A stretch of DNA of 64,000 bases from Streptomyces sp. SCL15-4 (lineage in GTDB: Bacteria; Actinomycetota; Actinomycetes; Streptomycetales; Streptomycetaceae), in NCBI RefSeq assembly GCF_033366695.1, contig NZ_JAOBTQ010000001.1:4154001-4218000 (forward strand), given 5' to 3'. The notes beneath the pieces were generated by a model. It was not told the origin of the DNA. It made no database searches and saw nothing but the letters and a program-made list of their open reading frames with translations. Below, one piece after another: positions 8,470 through 17,828 of the stretch. Numbering within the stretch: the stretch's first letter is position 1; each line of letters opens with the position of its first letter. The translations under genes and the position numbers were made by a program.

Positions 8470-9816
8470 TCACCCGCCGACCGCGCCCGCCCTCTCCCGC
8501 GCGAGACCGGCGAGCGTCGCCAGCGCCCGCGCCAGTTCCCGTTCCGGCGCCGACCCGAGTCCGAGCCTGACCGCGTCCGGGGCCCGGCCGGTGCCGACGG
8601 CGAAGGCCGTGCCCGGCGTGACGGCGATCCCGCGGTCCAGCGCGGCGGCCGTGAAGGTGTCCGCCCGCCACGGCGCCGGCAGCTCCCACCAGGCGAAGTA
8701 GGCGGCCGGGTCGGAGCGTACGGCGAACCCGGCCAGTTTCTCGGCGAGCAGCCGCTGCCGCCGCCGCGCGTCCTGCCGCTTGGCGGCCACCAGCCGGTCC
8801 ACGGTGCCGTCGCCGAGCCAGCGCACCACCGCCTCCAGCGCGAAGCCGCCCGCGCTCCACCCGCCGGACCTGACCGCCCGCGCCACCGCCTCGACGCGGC
8901 CCGGGGGCGCGACGACGAAACCGGCGGTGAGGCCGGGCGCGATCCGCTTGGACAGGCTGTCGACGAGGTGCACCAGGCCGGGCGCGAGCGCGGCGAGCGG
9001 CGGTGTGCCGCCCGGCTGGAGGAAGGCCCAGATGCGGTCCTCGACCACCGGTATCCCCAGCCTGTGGACACAGTCGGCGAGCTGTCGCAGCCGCCCGGCG
9101 CTCGTGGTGAGCGAGGTGGGGTTGTGCAGGGCGGGCTGGAGGTAGAGCGCGGACAGCGGCGCGGCGCGGTGGGCGTCGACCACCGACTCGGGCACGGGTC
9201 CCTCGGCGTCCGTGGCGAGCGGCACGAGGACCAGACCGAGACGGGCCGCGATCTCCTTGACCAGCGGATACGTCAGCGGCTCCACGCCGACCCGGCCGCC
9301 GGGCCGGGCCAGCGAGGCGAGCGCGGCGGCGATCGCCTGGCGGGCGTTGCCGGTGAACACGATCCGCTCCGGCCCGCACCGCGGCCCGCCCTGGGCCAGC
9401 AGCGCGGCGACCGCCTCCCGGGCCGCCGGAGTGCCCGTGGCGGCGGCCGGCCGCAGCGCCTGGCCGAGCGCGTCCGGCCGCAGCAGGGTGGCGAGGGCGG
9501 GGGCCAGCAGCTCGGCCTGGCCGGGCGCGGACGGGTAGTTCAGCTCCAGGTTCACCAGCGGTGCGCCGGCCGCCTCGGTGAGGGCGAGCCCCGGCTGCCC
9601 GTCCGGCGCGGTGGCCCGGACGAAGGTGCCGCGCCCGACCTCGCCCACCACCAGCCCACGGCGCACGAGTTCGGCGTAGACCCGGCCCGCCGTGGACGAC
9701 GCGATGCCGTGCCGCCGGGCGAACGCCCGCTGCGGAGGCAGCCGCTGGCCCGGGCGGAGCCGCCCGCCGGTGATGTCGGCCGCGATCCGGTCGGCGATGC
9801 GCCGGTAGTCGTCCAC
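8470..9816 (-). CDS. MocR-type GntR regulator fused to aminotransferase domain
   Basis: A 448-residue fusion regulator. Residues 1-70 form a GntR winged helix (YRRIADRIAADI, LPPQRAFARRHGIASSTAGRVY, GEVGRGTFV). Residues about 90-445 are a fold-type I aminotransferase domain with the PLP-binding Lys in DSLSKRIAPGL and the NPTS motif. MocR regulators sense PLP or an amino-compound adduct and control a neighbouring, often divergent, gene. Here that is the alpha/beta hydrolase starting 90 bases away, so joint control of hydrolase and self is likely. The length matches the family. The 3' end has been copied in decayed form downstream. Start ATG at 9816. Confidence 0.88.
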   Translation of the reverse strand: MDDYRRIADRIAADITGGRLRPGQRLPPQRAFARRHGIASSTAGRVYAELVRRGLVVGEVGRGTFVRATAPDGQPGLALTEAAGAPLVNLELNYPSAPGQAELLAPALATLLRPDALGQALRPAAATGTPAAREAVAALLAQGGPRCGPERIVFTGNARQAIAAALASLARPGGRVGVEPLTYPLVKEIAARLGLVLVPLATDAEGPVPESVVDAHRAAPLSALYLQPALHNPTSLTTSAGRLRQLADCVHRLGIPVVEDRIWAFLQPGGTPPLAALAPGLVHLVDSLSKRIAPGLTAGFVVAPPGRVEAVARAVRSGGWSAGGFALEAVVRWLGDGTVDRLVAAKRQDARRRQRLLAEKLAGFAVRSDPAAYFAWWELPAPWRADTFTAAALDRGIAVTPGTAFAVGTGRAPDAVRLGLGSAPERELARALATLAGLARERAGAVGG

Positions 9817-9905
9817 AAGTACCCCTGTTTCTCCGGCGCGTTGGATTGCACCGAGAGCAAAGATCTTATTGCGCCGAGCAAGAGCCCGCGCCTAGGGTCG
9901 TGGCC

Positions 9906-10694
9906 ATGCCACCCTTCCTCGCATTCGATGACAAAGGCCCCGAAAACTCTTCCCGGCCTCCCCTCGTCCTCGTCCACGGCCATCCCTTCGACCGCACGAT
10001 GTGGCATCCGCAGCTGACGGAGTTCTCCGCCGGCCGCCGGGTGATCGCTCCCGACCTGCGCGGCTACGGCGCCTCCCCCGTGACCCCCGGCACGGTCCCG
10101 CTCTCCCGTCACGCCGAGGACCTCGCGGACCTCCTGGACCACCTGTCCGTGGAGTCCTTCGTCCTGGCCGGGCTGTCCATGGGCGGCCAGATCGTCATGG
10201 AGTGCTACGACCGCTTCGGCGACCGGATCCGCGGCCTGGTCCTCGCCGACACCTTCCCCGCCGCCGAGACACCCGAGGGCAGACGTGGCCGCAACGCCAT
10301 GGCGGACCGGCTGCTGGCCGAGGGCATGCGGGGCTACGCCGACGAGGTGCTGGAGAAGATGGCCGCCCCCTACGCCGAGGCCGAGGTCAAGGCGCACGTG
10401 CACCGCATGATGACGGCCACCCCGCCCGAGGGCGCCGCGGCGTCCCTGCGCGGCCGGGCCGAACGCCCCGACTACCGCGCGCTGTTGACGCGGGTCACCG
10501 TGCCCGCCCTGGTCCTGGTCGGCGCCGACGACACCTACACGCCCGTCGCCGACGCCGAGGAGATGCACGCGGCCCTGCCCGACTCGGCCCTGCACGTCAT
10601 CGAGGGCGCCGCCCACCTGCCCAACCTGGAACGCCCCGAGGAGTTCAACCGGCACCTCGCCGCGTTCCTGGCCCGGCTGGACGAGGACGCGTAG
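9906..10694 (+). CDS. Alpha/beta hydrolase
   Basis: A 262-residue cytosolic alpha/beta hydrolase. The nucleophile elbow is G-L-S-M-G with Ser91, the oxyanion-hole motif is VHGHPFDRT (residues 23-31), the acid is Asp208 or Asp209 (LVGADDTYTP) and the base is His237 (GAAHLPN). The cap region is at about 120-185. It resembles esterases and 3-oxoadipate enol-lactonase-like hydrolases, but the substrate cannot be read from sequence. It diverges from the MocR regulator, its probable controller. The ATG at 9906 is preferred because the 20 in-frame codons upstream have atypical composition and lie in the shared promoter region. Confidence 0.85.
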   Translation: MPPFLAFDDKGPENSSRPPLVLVHGHPFDRTMWHPQLTEFSAGRRVIAPDLRGYGASPVTPGTVPLSRHAEDLADLLDHLSVESFVLAGLSMGGQIVMECYDRFGDRIRGLVLADTFPAAETPEGRRGRNAMADRLLAEGMRGYADEVLEKMAAPYAEAEVKAHVHRMMTATPPEGAAASLRGRAERPDYRALLTRVTVPALVLVGADDTYTPVADAEEMHAALPDSALHVIEGAAHLPNLERPEEFNRHLAAFLARLDEDA

Positions 10695-10766
10695 GCCCTG
10701 GCCGGGCCCGCCCTCACCCGACGCCGGGAAACCCCTCGAAATCCACCACTCACCCATAATGGGCGC

Positions 10767-12710
10767 ATGCCCCGAGAGTTCCCCATCGGCCTGACCCCTC
10801 CCGACTGGCTGGTGGCGAACCTCAGACCCCAGCAGGCACCGGCGAACCGGTCCGCCGTGATCCGCGCGGCCGTCGCCATGGCCCTCCCGCTGGCGGCCGG
10901 CCTGGCCGCGGGCCGCCCGGCCTACGGCGCCCTCGCCTCCATGGGCGCCCTGTCCGGAGTCATCGGCGACACCGCCGACGCCTACCGGATGCGCATCCTC
11001 AACATCGCCGTCCCCCAGCTCTTCGGCGCGGTCGGCGTGACCCTGGGCACCCTGGTGTACGGCCACGGCTGGTACGCGGTGGCCGCGGTCACCGGCGTGG
11101 CGCTGGTCTCCGGAATGGTCTCCACGATCGGCGCGGTGGCGTCGGTGTCGGGCCTGCTGCTGCTCCTGAACTGCGTGGTCGGCGCGGGCCTGCCGCTGCC
11201 GTCCCCCTGGTGGCTGGCCCCGGCCCTGATGACCGGCGGCGGTCTGCTGGTCCTGCTCCTCGCCCTGCTGGCCTGGCCGCTGCGCGCGGGCATCCCCGAG
11301 CGGACCGCGGTCGCCGCCACCTACCGCGCGGTCGCCGACCTGCTCGCCACCGCCGGCACGGACCGCGCCGAGGCGTACGAGGAGGCCCGCCGCGCCGTCA
11401 CCCGGTCGCTCAACGAGTCCTACGACCTGATCCTGGCCCGGCGCGCCCGCCACCACGGCCGCAGCCCGGACCTCACCCGCCTGCTGGCCCGGCTGAACGC
11501 GATCACCCCGGTGATCGAGGCGGCCCCCGCCGCCCACCTGGCGGCCCGCCCGCTGCCCCCGCGGATCCCCGAGGCGGTCCGCGTCCTGGCCCGCCGGGTG
11601 GCGGCGGACACCGCCCCCTTGCCTCCCCTGGACCTCCCCGTGCCCGCCACGGAGACGGCCCGGGCGGTGGACCACGCCCTGCGCCACACCGCCGAGGTCG
11701 TCGCCGCGCCCGACGTGGACCCCCGCGGCATCGACGACCGCCTGGGCCGGCCGGCCACGCTCGGCATCCGCACGGCCCGTGCCGCGCGCAACGTCATGCT
11801 GTCCGCCAACTCCTGGCGCTACGGCGTCCGGCTGGCGGTCTGCATCGGCCTCGCCCAGGCGCTGGTGTCGCTGGTCCCCGTCCCGCGCTCCTACTGGGTC
11901 GCGCTGACCGTCACCTTCGTCCTCAAGCCGGACTTCGGCTCGGTGTTCTCCCGCGCCCTGCTGCGCGCCCTGGGCACGGTGGCCGGCCTGGTGGTGGCGG
12001 CGGTGGTCCTCGCCGAGGTCCCCCTGGGCTGGTGGGACGTCCCGGCCCTGTTCCTCCTCGCGCCCCTGATCCCCGCCCTGACCCCCCGGGGCTACGGCTA
12101 CCAGACCGCGGCCATCACCCCGGTGATCCTCCTGCTGTCCGACCTCCTCAACCGCCAGGGCACGGCCCTGCTGCTGCCCCGGCTGAACGACTCGCTGCTG
12201 GGCTGCGCGATCGCCCTGACCGCCGGCTACCTGTTCTGGCCGGAGAGCTGGCACACCCGGGTGGGCGACCGGCTGGCCGACGCGGTGGCCGATACGGCGG
12301 TCTACGTGGAGGAGGCGTTCGGCTCCGGCACCGAACCGGCCGCGCGGGCCCGGATGCGCCGCCGGCTCTACCGCGACCTGTCCGTCATCCGCACGGAGTT
12401 CCAGCGGGCCCTGACCGAACCGCCGCCGACCGGGCGGCGGGCCGCCGCGTGGTGGCCGCTGGTGGTCGCCGTGGAGCGGATCGTGGATGCCACGACGGCG
12501 GCCCGCGTCCGCGTCAAGCACGGGGCGGCGGCGCCGTCGGCGGCGGAGATCGCGCAGGTGACCCTGCAACTTCGGGAGCTGGCCGAGGGGGTACGGCGGG
12601 CGCGGACCCTGACCGCCGTCCGCACCGATCTCACCGGGCCCGCGGACAGTGTGCTGGAGCCGCTGCGCCAGGAGGTGGCGGCGGCCCGCTCGATCACGTC
12701 CCCGCATTGA
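10767..12710 (+). CDS. FUSC-family (aromatic acid exporter type) membrane protein
   Basis: A 647-residue protein with two hydrophobic halves, residues about 30-175 and 360-500, each with five to six membrane helices, separated and followed by helical cytosolic regions. This two-block layout and the second-block motif RSYWVALTVTFVLKPDFG with its R-A-L-x-R-A-L-G-T-V-x-G stretch are typical of the FUSC/YccS/AaeB superfamily of putative exporters of aromatic acids and fusaric acid-like compounds. No membrane-fusion partner is nearby, as is usual in single-membrane bacteria. The ATG at 10767 follows the hydrolase stop by 72 bases, so joint transcription with the hydrolase is possible. Confidence 0.85.
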   Translation: MPREFPIGLTPPDWLVANLRPQQAPANRSAVIRAAVAMALPLAAGLAAGRPAYGALASMGALSGVIGDTADAYRMRILNIAVPQLFGAVGVTLGTLVYGHGWYAVAAVTGVALVSGMVSTIGAVASVSGLLLLLNCVVGAGLPLPSPWWLAPALMTGGGLLVLLLALLAWPLRAGIPERTAVAATYRAVADLLATAGTDRAEAYEEARRAVTRSLNESYDLILARRARHHGRSPDLTRLLARLNAITPVIEAAPAAHLAARPLPPRIPEAVRVLARRVAADTAPLPPLDLPVPATETARAVDHALRHTAEVVAAPDVDPRGIDDRLGRPATLGIRTARAARNVMLSANSWRYGVRLAVCIGLAQALVSLVPVPRSYWVALTVTFVLKPDFGSVFSRALLRALGTVAGLVVAAVVLAEVPLGWWDVPALFLLAPLIPALTPRGYGYQTAAITPVILLLSDLLNRQGTALLLPRLNDSLLGCAIALTAGYLFWPESWHTRVGDRLADAVADTAVYVEEAFGSGTEPAARARMRRRLYRDLSVIRTEFQRALTEPPPTGRRAAAWWPLVVAVERIVDATTAARVRVKHGAAAPSAAEIAQVTLQLRELAEGVRRARTLTAVRTDLTGPADSVLEPLRQEVAAARSITSPH

Positions 12711-12797
12711 CCGGTCCCGCGCCGTCGGGCCGCTAACCTTACGTGTCCGTCCTGGCCAGCGATCGACGGGCTACAACTCATGCGAAGGGTTGCGCAC

Positions 12798-14426
12798 ATG
12801 GGCATTCTCACTCTCCTGCGAAACGCGTTCGGCCGCTCACGCAAGCCACGAGCCACCGAGCCGGAGGGTGCGCCCGAGACCCCCGAGCAGCCCCCCGTCC
12901 CGGAGCCCCGCCAGTCCACCACCGAGGACCACGACCTGGTGGCAGCGGCCTTCGACCACATCAAGGTCCCCCACCAAACGCCTCCGGGACCGCCGGACAC
13001 GGCTGCACCGGAGCCGGTAAACCGGGACCAGGCGGAGCCGAAGCCGGAAGCGGTAGAGGCTGAGCAGGCGGTGCCGGAAGCGGCGGTGCCGAAGCCGGTA
13101 AAGGCTGAGCAGGTGGAGCCGAAGCCGGCAGACCCGGAAGCGGTGGAGCCGGAGGCGGCAACCGAGACCGTCCCGGAGCCGGAGGCGGCGCCGGAGACAG
13201 CGCCCGAATCCGCTACGGCGCCGGAGCAGGCGCCGCGGACACCGACCCCGGAGCCGGAAACGGTGACGGAGCCCGGCCCGGAGCCGGAAACGGTGACGGA
13301 GCCCGGCCCGGAGCCGGAAACGGTGACGGAGCCCGGCCCGGAGCCGGAGAAGGCACCGGAAGCGGCAGCCAAGACCGAACCGGAACCGGAACCGGAACCG
13401 GCACTCGCACCTGAGCCGGAAGCGGCAGCCGAATCCGAGCCGGAAGCGGAAGCGGAACCCCCGGCGGAGCCGAAGCCCGAGCCTCACGCGGAGACGACCC
13501 CACAGGCCGCCGACGGCGAGAGCACCCCGCAGGAGTCACCCGCGCCCGACAACGAGACCCGCACGGGTGATGCGGGCGGGAACACGGACACCGAAGGCGA
13601 AGCCGAGGAGCCGGCAGCCAACGACCCGCACGCCGCCGACGGCGAGAGCACCCCGCAGGAGTCACCCGCGCCCGACAACGAGACCCGCACGGGTGATGCG
13701 GGCGGGAACACGGACACCGAAGGCGAAGCCGAGGAGCCGAAGCCCAAGCCCGCCACCCCTCTGGCCAAGGTCAAGTCCCGCGCCCCGGCCCTCGCCGCCG
13801 CCTACAAGGCCGCCACGGCCACCCTGAGGAAGAAGAACCTCACCGGCACCCGGGCGAAGCTCTACCTCGTGCTGGACCGCTCCGCGAGCATGCGCCCGTA
13901 CTACAAGGACGGCTCCGCCCAGTCCCTCGCCGACCAGGCCCTCGCCCTCGCCGCCCACCTCGACCCCGACCCCTCGGTCCACGTCGTCTTCTTCTCCACG
14001 GAGGTCGACGGCACCACCGACCTCACCCTCGCCCCCGGCCACGACACGAAGATCGACGACGTGCACGCCGGCCTCGGCCGCATGGGCCGTACCAGCTACC
14101 ACGCCGCCGTGGCCGCCGTACTCGACCACCACGGCAGCCACCACGGCAGCCACCGCGACCACCGCGCCCCCGCCCTCGTCGTCTTCCAGACCGACGGCGC
14201 CCCCGACGCCAAGACCCCCGCCACCCAGGCCCTCACCGAGGCCGCGGAGACCCATCCGGACGTCTTCTTCTCCTTCGTCGCCTTCGGTGACCACGACAAC
14301 AAGGCGTTCGACTACCTCCGCAAACTGAAGACCGGCAACGCGTCGTTCTTCCACGCCGGCCCCACTCCCCGCGAGCTGACGGACGCCGAGCTGTACGAAG
14401 GCGTCCTCGCGGACTGGCGCCCGTAA
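12798..14426 (+). CDS. VWA-domain protein with repeat-rich acidic N-terminal region
   Basis: A 542-residue protein. After a short basic start ([13 protein letters not shown]) come about 310 residues dominated by Glu, Pro, Ala and Thr, partly built of exact DNA repeats. Residues about 350-542 form a von Willebrand A domain with an intact metal site ([10 protein letters not shown]-x-S-x-S) and later FQTDGAPD and FVAFGDHDN, close to the TerF/TerY-like VWA group. No signal peptide is seen, so it probably acts in the cytosol as a metal-dependent binding protein. The ATG at 12798 has GAAGGG 8 bases upstream; an ATG 6 codons earlier overlaps that site. A hairpin follows the stop. Confidence 0.78.
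   Translation: MGILTLLRNAFGRSRKPRATEPEGAPETPEQPPVPEPRQSTTEDHDLVAAAFDHIKVPHQTPPGPPDTAAPEPVNRDQAEPKPEAVEAEQAVPEAAVPKPVKAEQVEPKPADPEAVEPEAATETVPEPEAAPETAPESATAPEQAPRTPTPEPETVTEPGPEPETVTEPGPEPETVTEPGPEPEKAPEAAAKTEPEPEPEPALAPEPEAAAESEPEAEAEPPAEPKPEPHAETTPQAADGESTPQESPAPDNETRTGDAGGNTDTEGEAEEPAANDPHAADGESTPQESPAPDNETRTGDAGGNTDTEGEAEEPKPKPATPLAKVKSRAPALAAAYKAATATLRKKNLTGTRAKLYLVLDRSASMRPYYKDGSAQSLADQALALAAHLDPDPSVHVVFFSTEVDGTTDLTLAPGHDTKIDDVHAGLGRMGRTSYHAAVAAVLDHHGSHHGSHRDHRAPALVVFQTDGAPDAKTPATQALTEAAETHPDVFFSFVAFGDHDNKAFDYLRKLKTGNASFFHAGPTPRELTDAELYEGVLADWRP
13251..13340. repeat. Three perfect 30-bp tandem repeats
   Basis: Three identical 30-base units at 13251-13280, 13281-13310 and 13311-13340 inside the VWA gene. 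Each encodes [10 protein letters not shown]. The exact identity points to recent slippage or unequal exchange; the reading frame is kept. Confidence 0.95.
13506..13739. repeat. Perfect 108-bp direct repeat with 126-bp period
   Basis: Bases 13506-13613 and 13632-13739 are identical, giving a 42-codon period in frame. Each copy encodes a segment starting [14 protein letters not shown] and ending EGEAEEP. It lies in the low-complexity region before the VWA domain and looks like a very recent in-frame duplication. Confidence 0.95.
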
Positions 14427-14442
14427 CGGACCGTAGTCATCC

Positions 14443-14483
14443 GGCCGCCCCTTCCCACACCGCGAAACGGGAAGCGGGCGGCC
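14443..14483 (+). terminator. Hairpin after the VWA gene
   Basis: An imperfect inverted repeat (ggccgccccttccc with gggaagcgggcggcc) lies 17 bases after the VWA stop and before the metG promoter region. There is no U-tract, as is usual for streptomycete terminators. Confidence 0.6.
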
Positions 14484-14549
14484 CACCCGTGTCGGCTACG
14501 ATTTGAAGGTTCGAAACCGCAGAAAAGCAGCGACCTGGGAGCAGCCACG

Positions 14550-16265
14550 ATGGCTCGACACCTCATCACCAGCGCCCTTCCGTACATCAACGGGATCAAG
14601 CACCTGGGCAACATGGTGGGGTCCATGCTCCCGGCGGACGTCTACTCCCGCTATCTGCGCCTGCGCGGCCACGACGTGCTCTACATCTGCGCGACGGACG
14701 AGCACGGCACCCCCGCCGAGCTGGCCGCCAAGGAGCAGGGCCTGCCGGTGGCGGAGTTCTGCGCCCGGGCGCACGACGCGCAGAAGGCGGTCTACGACGG
14801 TTTCGCGCTCGCCTTCGACTACTTCGGCCGCAGTTCCAGCCAGGAGAACGTCGAGATCACCCAGCACTTCGCCCGCAAGCTGAACGAGAACGGTTTCATC
14901 GAGGAGCGGGCGATCCGCCAGGTCTACAGCCCGGCCGACGGCCGCTTCCTGCCGGACCGCTACGTCGAGGGCACCTGCCCGCACTGCGGCTACGACAAGG
15001 CCCGCGGCGATCAGTGCGAGAACTGCACCCGTGTGCTGGACCCGACCGACCTGATCAACCCGCGCTCGGCGATCTCCGGCTCCACCGAGCTGGAGGTCCG
15101 CGAGACCAAGCACCTCTTCCTGCTCCAGTCCAAGCTCCAGCACGAGGTCGAGGCGTGGGTCGCCCGGCACGAGGACGACTGGCCGCAGCTCGCCTCCTCC
15201 ATCGCCCGCAAGTGGCTGACCGAGGGCCTGCACGACCGCGCGATCACCCGTGACCTGGACTGGGGCGTCCCGGTCCCGGCGGACACCTGGCCGGAGCTGG
15301 CCGCCGAGGGCAAGGTCTTCTACGTCTGGTTCGACGCCCCGATCGAGTACATCGGCGCGACGAAGGAGTGGGCCGGCCAGGACCCGGAGAACCGGGACTG
15401 GAAGGCGTGGTGGTACGACGCCGACGACACCGTCCGCTACACCGAGTTCATGGCCAAGGACAACGTCCCCTTCCACACGGTGATGTTCCCGGCCACCGAG
15501 CTGGGCGTGCGCGAGCCGTGGAAGAAGGTCGACTACGTCAAGGCGTTCAACTGGCTGACGTACTACGGCGGCAAGTTCTCCACCTCGCAGAAGCGGGGCG
15601 TCTTCACCGACCAGGCGCTGGACATCCTGCCCGCCGACTACTGGCGCTACTTCCTGATCGCCAACGCCCCGGAGTCGGACGACTCGTCCTTCACCTGGGA
15701 GCACTTCACCGCCACGGTGAACAAGGACCTGGCCGACACCCTCGGCAACTTCGTCAACCGCGTGCTGTCCTTCAGCAGGAAGCGGTTCGGCGAGGAGGTC
15801 CCGGCCGGCGGCGAGCCCGGCGAGGCGGAGGCGCGGCTCGGCGAGGAGATCGCCCGTCTGCTCGCCGAGTACGAGGAGCAGATGGAGGCCCTCCAGTTCC
15901 GCAAGGCCGCCGCCGCGCTGCGCGCCCTGTGGTCGGCCGGCAACTCCTACCTGGAGGAGAAGGCCCCCTGGCTGGAGATCAAGACGGACAAGGAGGGCGC
16001 GGCCCTCACCCTGCGTACGGCGATGAACCTGATCCACCTGTACGCGGTGGTCTCCGAGCCGCTGATCCCGGCCACCTCGGCGGCGATGCGCGGCGCCTTC
16101 GCCCTGCCGGACGACTCGGCCGCCTGGATCACCGCGGAGGAGGCCAGGGCCCTGGCCGCCGTCCCGGCCGGCACGCCGTTCACGGTGCCTCCGGTGCTGT
16201 TCGCCAAGCTGACGGACGAGGACCTTCAGGCGTACAAGGAGCGCTTCGGCGGCGAGGAGGGCTGA
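14550..16265 (+). CDS. metG: Methionyl-tRNA synthetase
   Basis: A 571-residue class I aminoacyl-tRNA synthetase that charges tRNA-Met. Residues 1-60 hold the nucleotide-binding start, with the HIGH signature present as HLGN. A zinc-knuckle insert with paired CxxC motifs (CPHCGY and CENC) lies at about 135-160. [15 protein letters not shown] is characteristic of MetRS. The KMSKS loop appears as KFSTS ([13 protein letters not shown]), the form found in one MetRS subtype. A helical anticodon-binding domain follows from about 395. No C-terminal dimerisation (Trbp111-like) domain is present. ATG 14550 has GGGAG 8 bases upstream. I saw no T-box or other leader structure in the short upstream region. 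Confidence 0.95.
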   Translation: MARHLITSALPYINGIKHLGNMVGSMLPADVYSRYLRLRGHDVLYICATDEHGTPAELAAKEQGLPVAEFCARAHDAQKAVYDGFALAFDYFGRSSSQENVEITQHFARKLNENGFIEERAIRQVYSPADGRFLPDRYVEGTCPHCGYDKARGDQCENCTRVLDPTDLINPRSAISGSTELEVRETKHLFLLQSKLQHEVEAWVARHEDDWPQLASSIARKWLTEGLHDRAITRDLDWGVPVPADTWPELAAEGKVFYVWFDAPIEYIGATKEWAGQDPENRDWKAWWYDADDTVRYTEFMAKDNVPFHTVMFPATELGVREPWKKVDYVKAFNWLTYYGGKFSTSQKRGVFTDQALDILPADYWRYFLIANAPESDDSSFTWEHFTATVNKDLADTLGNFVNRVLSFSRKRFGEEVPAGGEPGEAEARLGEEIARLLAEYEEQMEALQFRKAAAALRALWSAGNSYLEEKAPWLEIKTDKEGAALTLRTAMNLIHLYAVVSEPLIPATSAAMRGAFALPDDSAAWITAEEARALAAVPAGTPFTVPPVLFAKLTDEDLQAYKERFGGEEG

Positions 16266-16284
16266 CCCCGCCTGTGACCACCGG

Positions 16285-16322
16285 GAGAGGGCGCCGGGTC
16301 CGGACGGACCCGGCGCCCTCTC
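16285..16322. terminator. Strong bidirectional hairpin between metG and pectate lyase
   Basis: A 17-bp perfect stem (arms 16285-16301 and 16306-16322, gagagggcgccgggtcc type) with a 4-base loop lies between two convergent genes, so it can end both transcripts. Confidence 0.85.
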
Positions 16323-16337
16323 GCGTCTGCGGCGGGT

Positions 16338-17681
16338 CTACTTCAGGACGCCCGCTCCGGTGGTGTTCGCCAGCTCTGCCGGCAGGTTCTTCGCCGAGGA
16401 CTGAAGGCCCGCGGTGAGCGCCGGGGTCCAGTTCACGGTCGTCTTGATCTTCTTGGAGCTCGCGGCGTTGTACGCGGCGACCAGGTCGGTGGCCGTGCCG
16501 TTGACCAGGTTGCCGCTGCCCGCGACCGAGCCGGTGCCGTCGCCGCTGAGCAGCTTGGCGACCTTGCCGCCGGACGGCACCGTCCAGTAGTTGGCCTGCG
16601 CGACGACCTGGGCCTTGGCGCGGGAATTGATGCTGTACTGGGGCGCGTAGCCGTCTACGGTCGTCGTGTCGTACACGTTGTTGTAGATGTGGATCTGGCC
16701 GATGCGCGCCAGCGGCGCCCGCTGCACGATGCCCTTCCACACGTTGTGGTGAATCGACACCCGCAGCTTGCCGGTGCTGTCCTTGTCGCTGGAGCCGATC
16801 AGCATCGTCTTGTCGTGGTCGGTGAACTGGTTGCGCTCGACGGTCACCAGGTCCGAGCCGTTGGTGATGTCGAGGGCGCCGTCGTGGATCTGGTACTCGC
16901 GGCCGTAGTACTCGGGGTTGGCCTTGTCGTAGTGGGGCGCGTCGGTGAAGGTGTTGTGGTCCGCCCAGACGTGCGTGGCGCCGCGCAGCGTGACGGAGTC
17001 GTACGCGGAGTTCCAGTTGCCGTCGTCGCCGTCGGTCGGGTCCCACTGCGGGAAGCAGTCCTCGGTGGCGGAGAACGCCAGATTGCGGATGATGACGTTG
17101 TCGACGTTCTTCACCTGGAGGCTGCCACCGGTGATCCCGGCGTTGGACCCGGGCACGCCCACGATCGTGGTGTTGGCCGGCACCTTGAAGACGATGTTCT
17201 TCGCCTGCTTGTCCTGGGCGGTGGCGCGGGCCTTCTCCTGGGTGCCGGAGGGCAGCTTGGAGCGGCCGTAGGAGGCCGGGTCGTAGGCCTTGAGATACGC
17301 CGACAGCGAGTAGCCGGTGCCGGCCGCGTAGTCGGCGCAGGTCAGCTTCCTTCCGCTGTCGTCGGTGTTGGCGTCGATCGTGCCCTTGACCTTGATGATG
17401 CGGGGCGTGGTGTCCGAGGCCGAGCCCAGCGCCTTCACGAGCTGGGCCCGGGTGGAGACGGTGAAGGTGTGCGCGGAGTCGGCCTTCGCGCCGCCGGTGG
17501 TCCCCGCGCCGGAGGCGGCCCAGCCGTCCTTGGCGGCAAGGGTCTGGTGGTACAGGTCGACGGCGTCGGCGTTCGCGTTCAGCACGAACACCCCGGCGCC
17601 GGCAGCCGCGGCCACGACGGCGGCGGACACGGCGAGGGTGCGCCGCTTGCGGAGGGACCGGCGGTGGGAGGGAGCTGCCAC
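16338..17681 (-). CDS. Secreted pectate lyase, polysaccharide lyase family 1
   Basis: A 447-residue exported enzyme that cleaves polygalacturonate by beta-elimination. A long basic n-region (HRRSLRKRR) and hydrophobic core at about 15-37 form the signal peptide. The rest reads as a right-handed parallel beta-helix of family PL1: IIRNLAF, THVWADHNTFTDAP (the vWiDH motif), HDKTMLIGSSDKD and the catalytic-Arg region IVQRAPLARIGQIH. The calcium-binding acidic residues (DGDDGNWNSAYD, HDGALDITNG) are present. It has its own promoter region and a shared terminator with metG. Plant-polymer use fits a soil saprophyte. Start ATG at 17681, preceded by a GGAGT-like ribosome site. Confidence 0.93.
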   Translation of the reverse strand: MAAPSHRRSLRKRRTLAVSAAVVAAAAGAGVFVLNANADAVDLYHQTLAAKDGWAASGAGTTGGAKADSAHTFTVSTRAQLVKALGSASDTTPRIIKVKGTIDANTDDSGRKLTCADYAAGTGYSLSAYLKAYDPASYGRSKLPSGTQEKARATAQDKQAKNIVFKVPANTTIVGVPGSNAGITGGSLQVKNVDNVIIRNLAFSATEDCFPQWDPTDGDDGNWNSAYDSVTLRGATHVWADHNTFTDAPHYDKANPEYYGREYQIHDGALDITNGSDLVTVERNQFTDHDKTMLIGSSDKDSTGKLRVSIHHNVWKGIVQRAPLARIGQIHIYNNVYDTTTVDGYAPQYSINSRAKAQVVAQANYWTVPSGGKVAKLLSGDGTGSVAGSGNLVNGTATDLVAAYNAASSKKIKTTVNWTPALTAGLQSSAKNLPAELANTTGAGVLK

Positions 17682-17828
17682 GGAGGAGTCCTTAAGGTTC
17701 TGTCGTACATGCCTTACGACTCCTCAGTGGCCGCCCGCGGCCGGGAGGTTGCCGTCGCCGCGGGAATTTTCCGCGGGCGCCCGGCCGGGCGTCGCCCGCC
17801 GGGGGCGGAAGGCCGGAGAATCGTCCGC

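Noticed and set aside
5353..10017. Rightward open frame of over 1500 codons, and similar long frames at 6299-9379 and 9552-12707 on the other strand
   Set aside because: They are shadows of the PP2C, membrane, MocR and FUSC genes, caused by lack of stop codons in GC-rich DNA; composition is Arg/Pro/Gly/His-rich with no motifs.
13251..13739. CRISPR-like repeats
   Set aside because: Units are directly adjacent or in-frame coding repeats with no spacers and lie inside the VWA gene.
14550..16265. Defective or resistance-type MetRS because HIGH and KMSKS are altered
   Set aside because: HLGN and KFSTS are normal variants for one MetRS subtype, and all other motifs and the zinc knuckle are intact.
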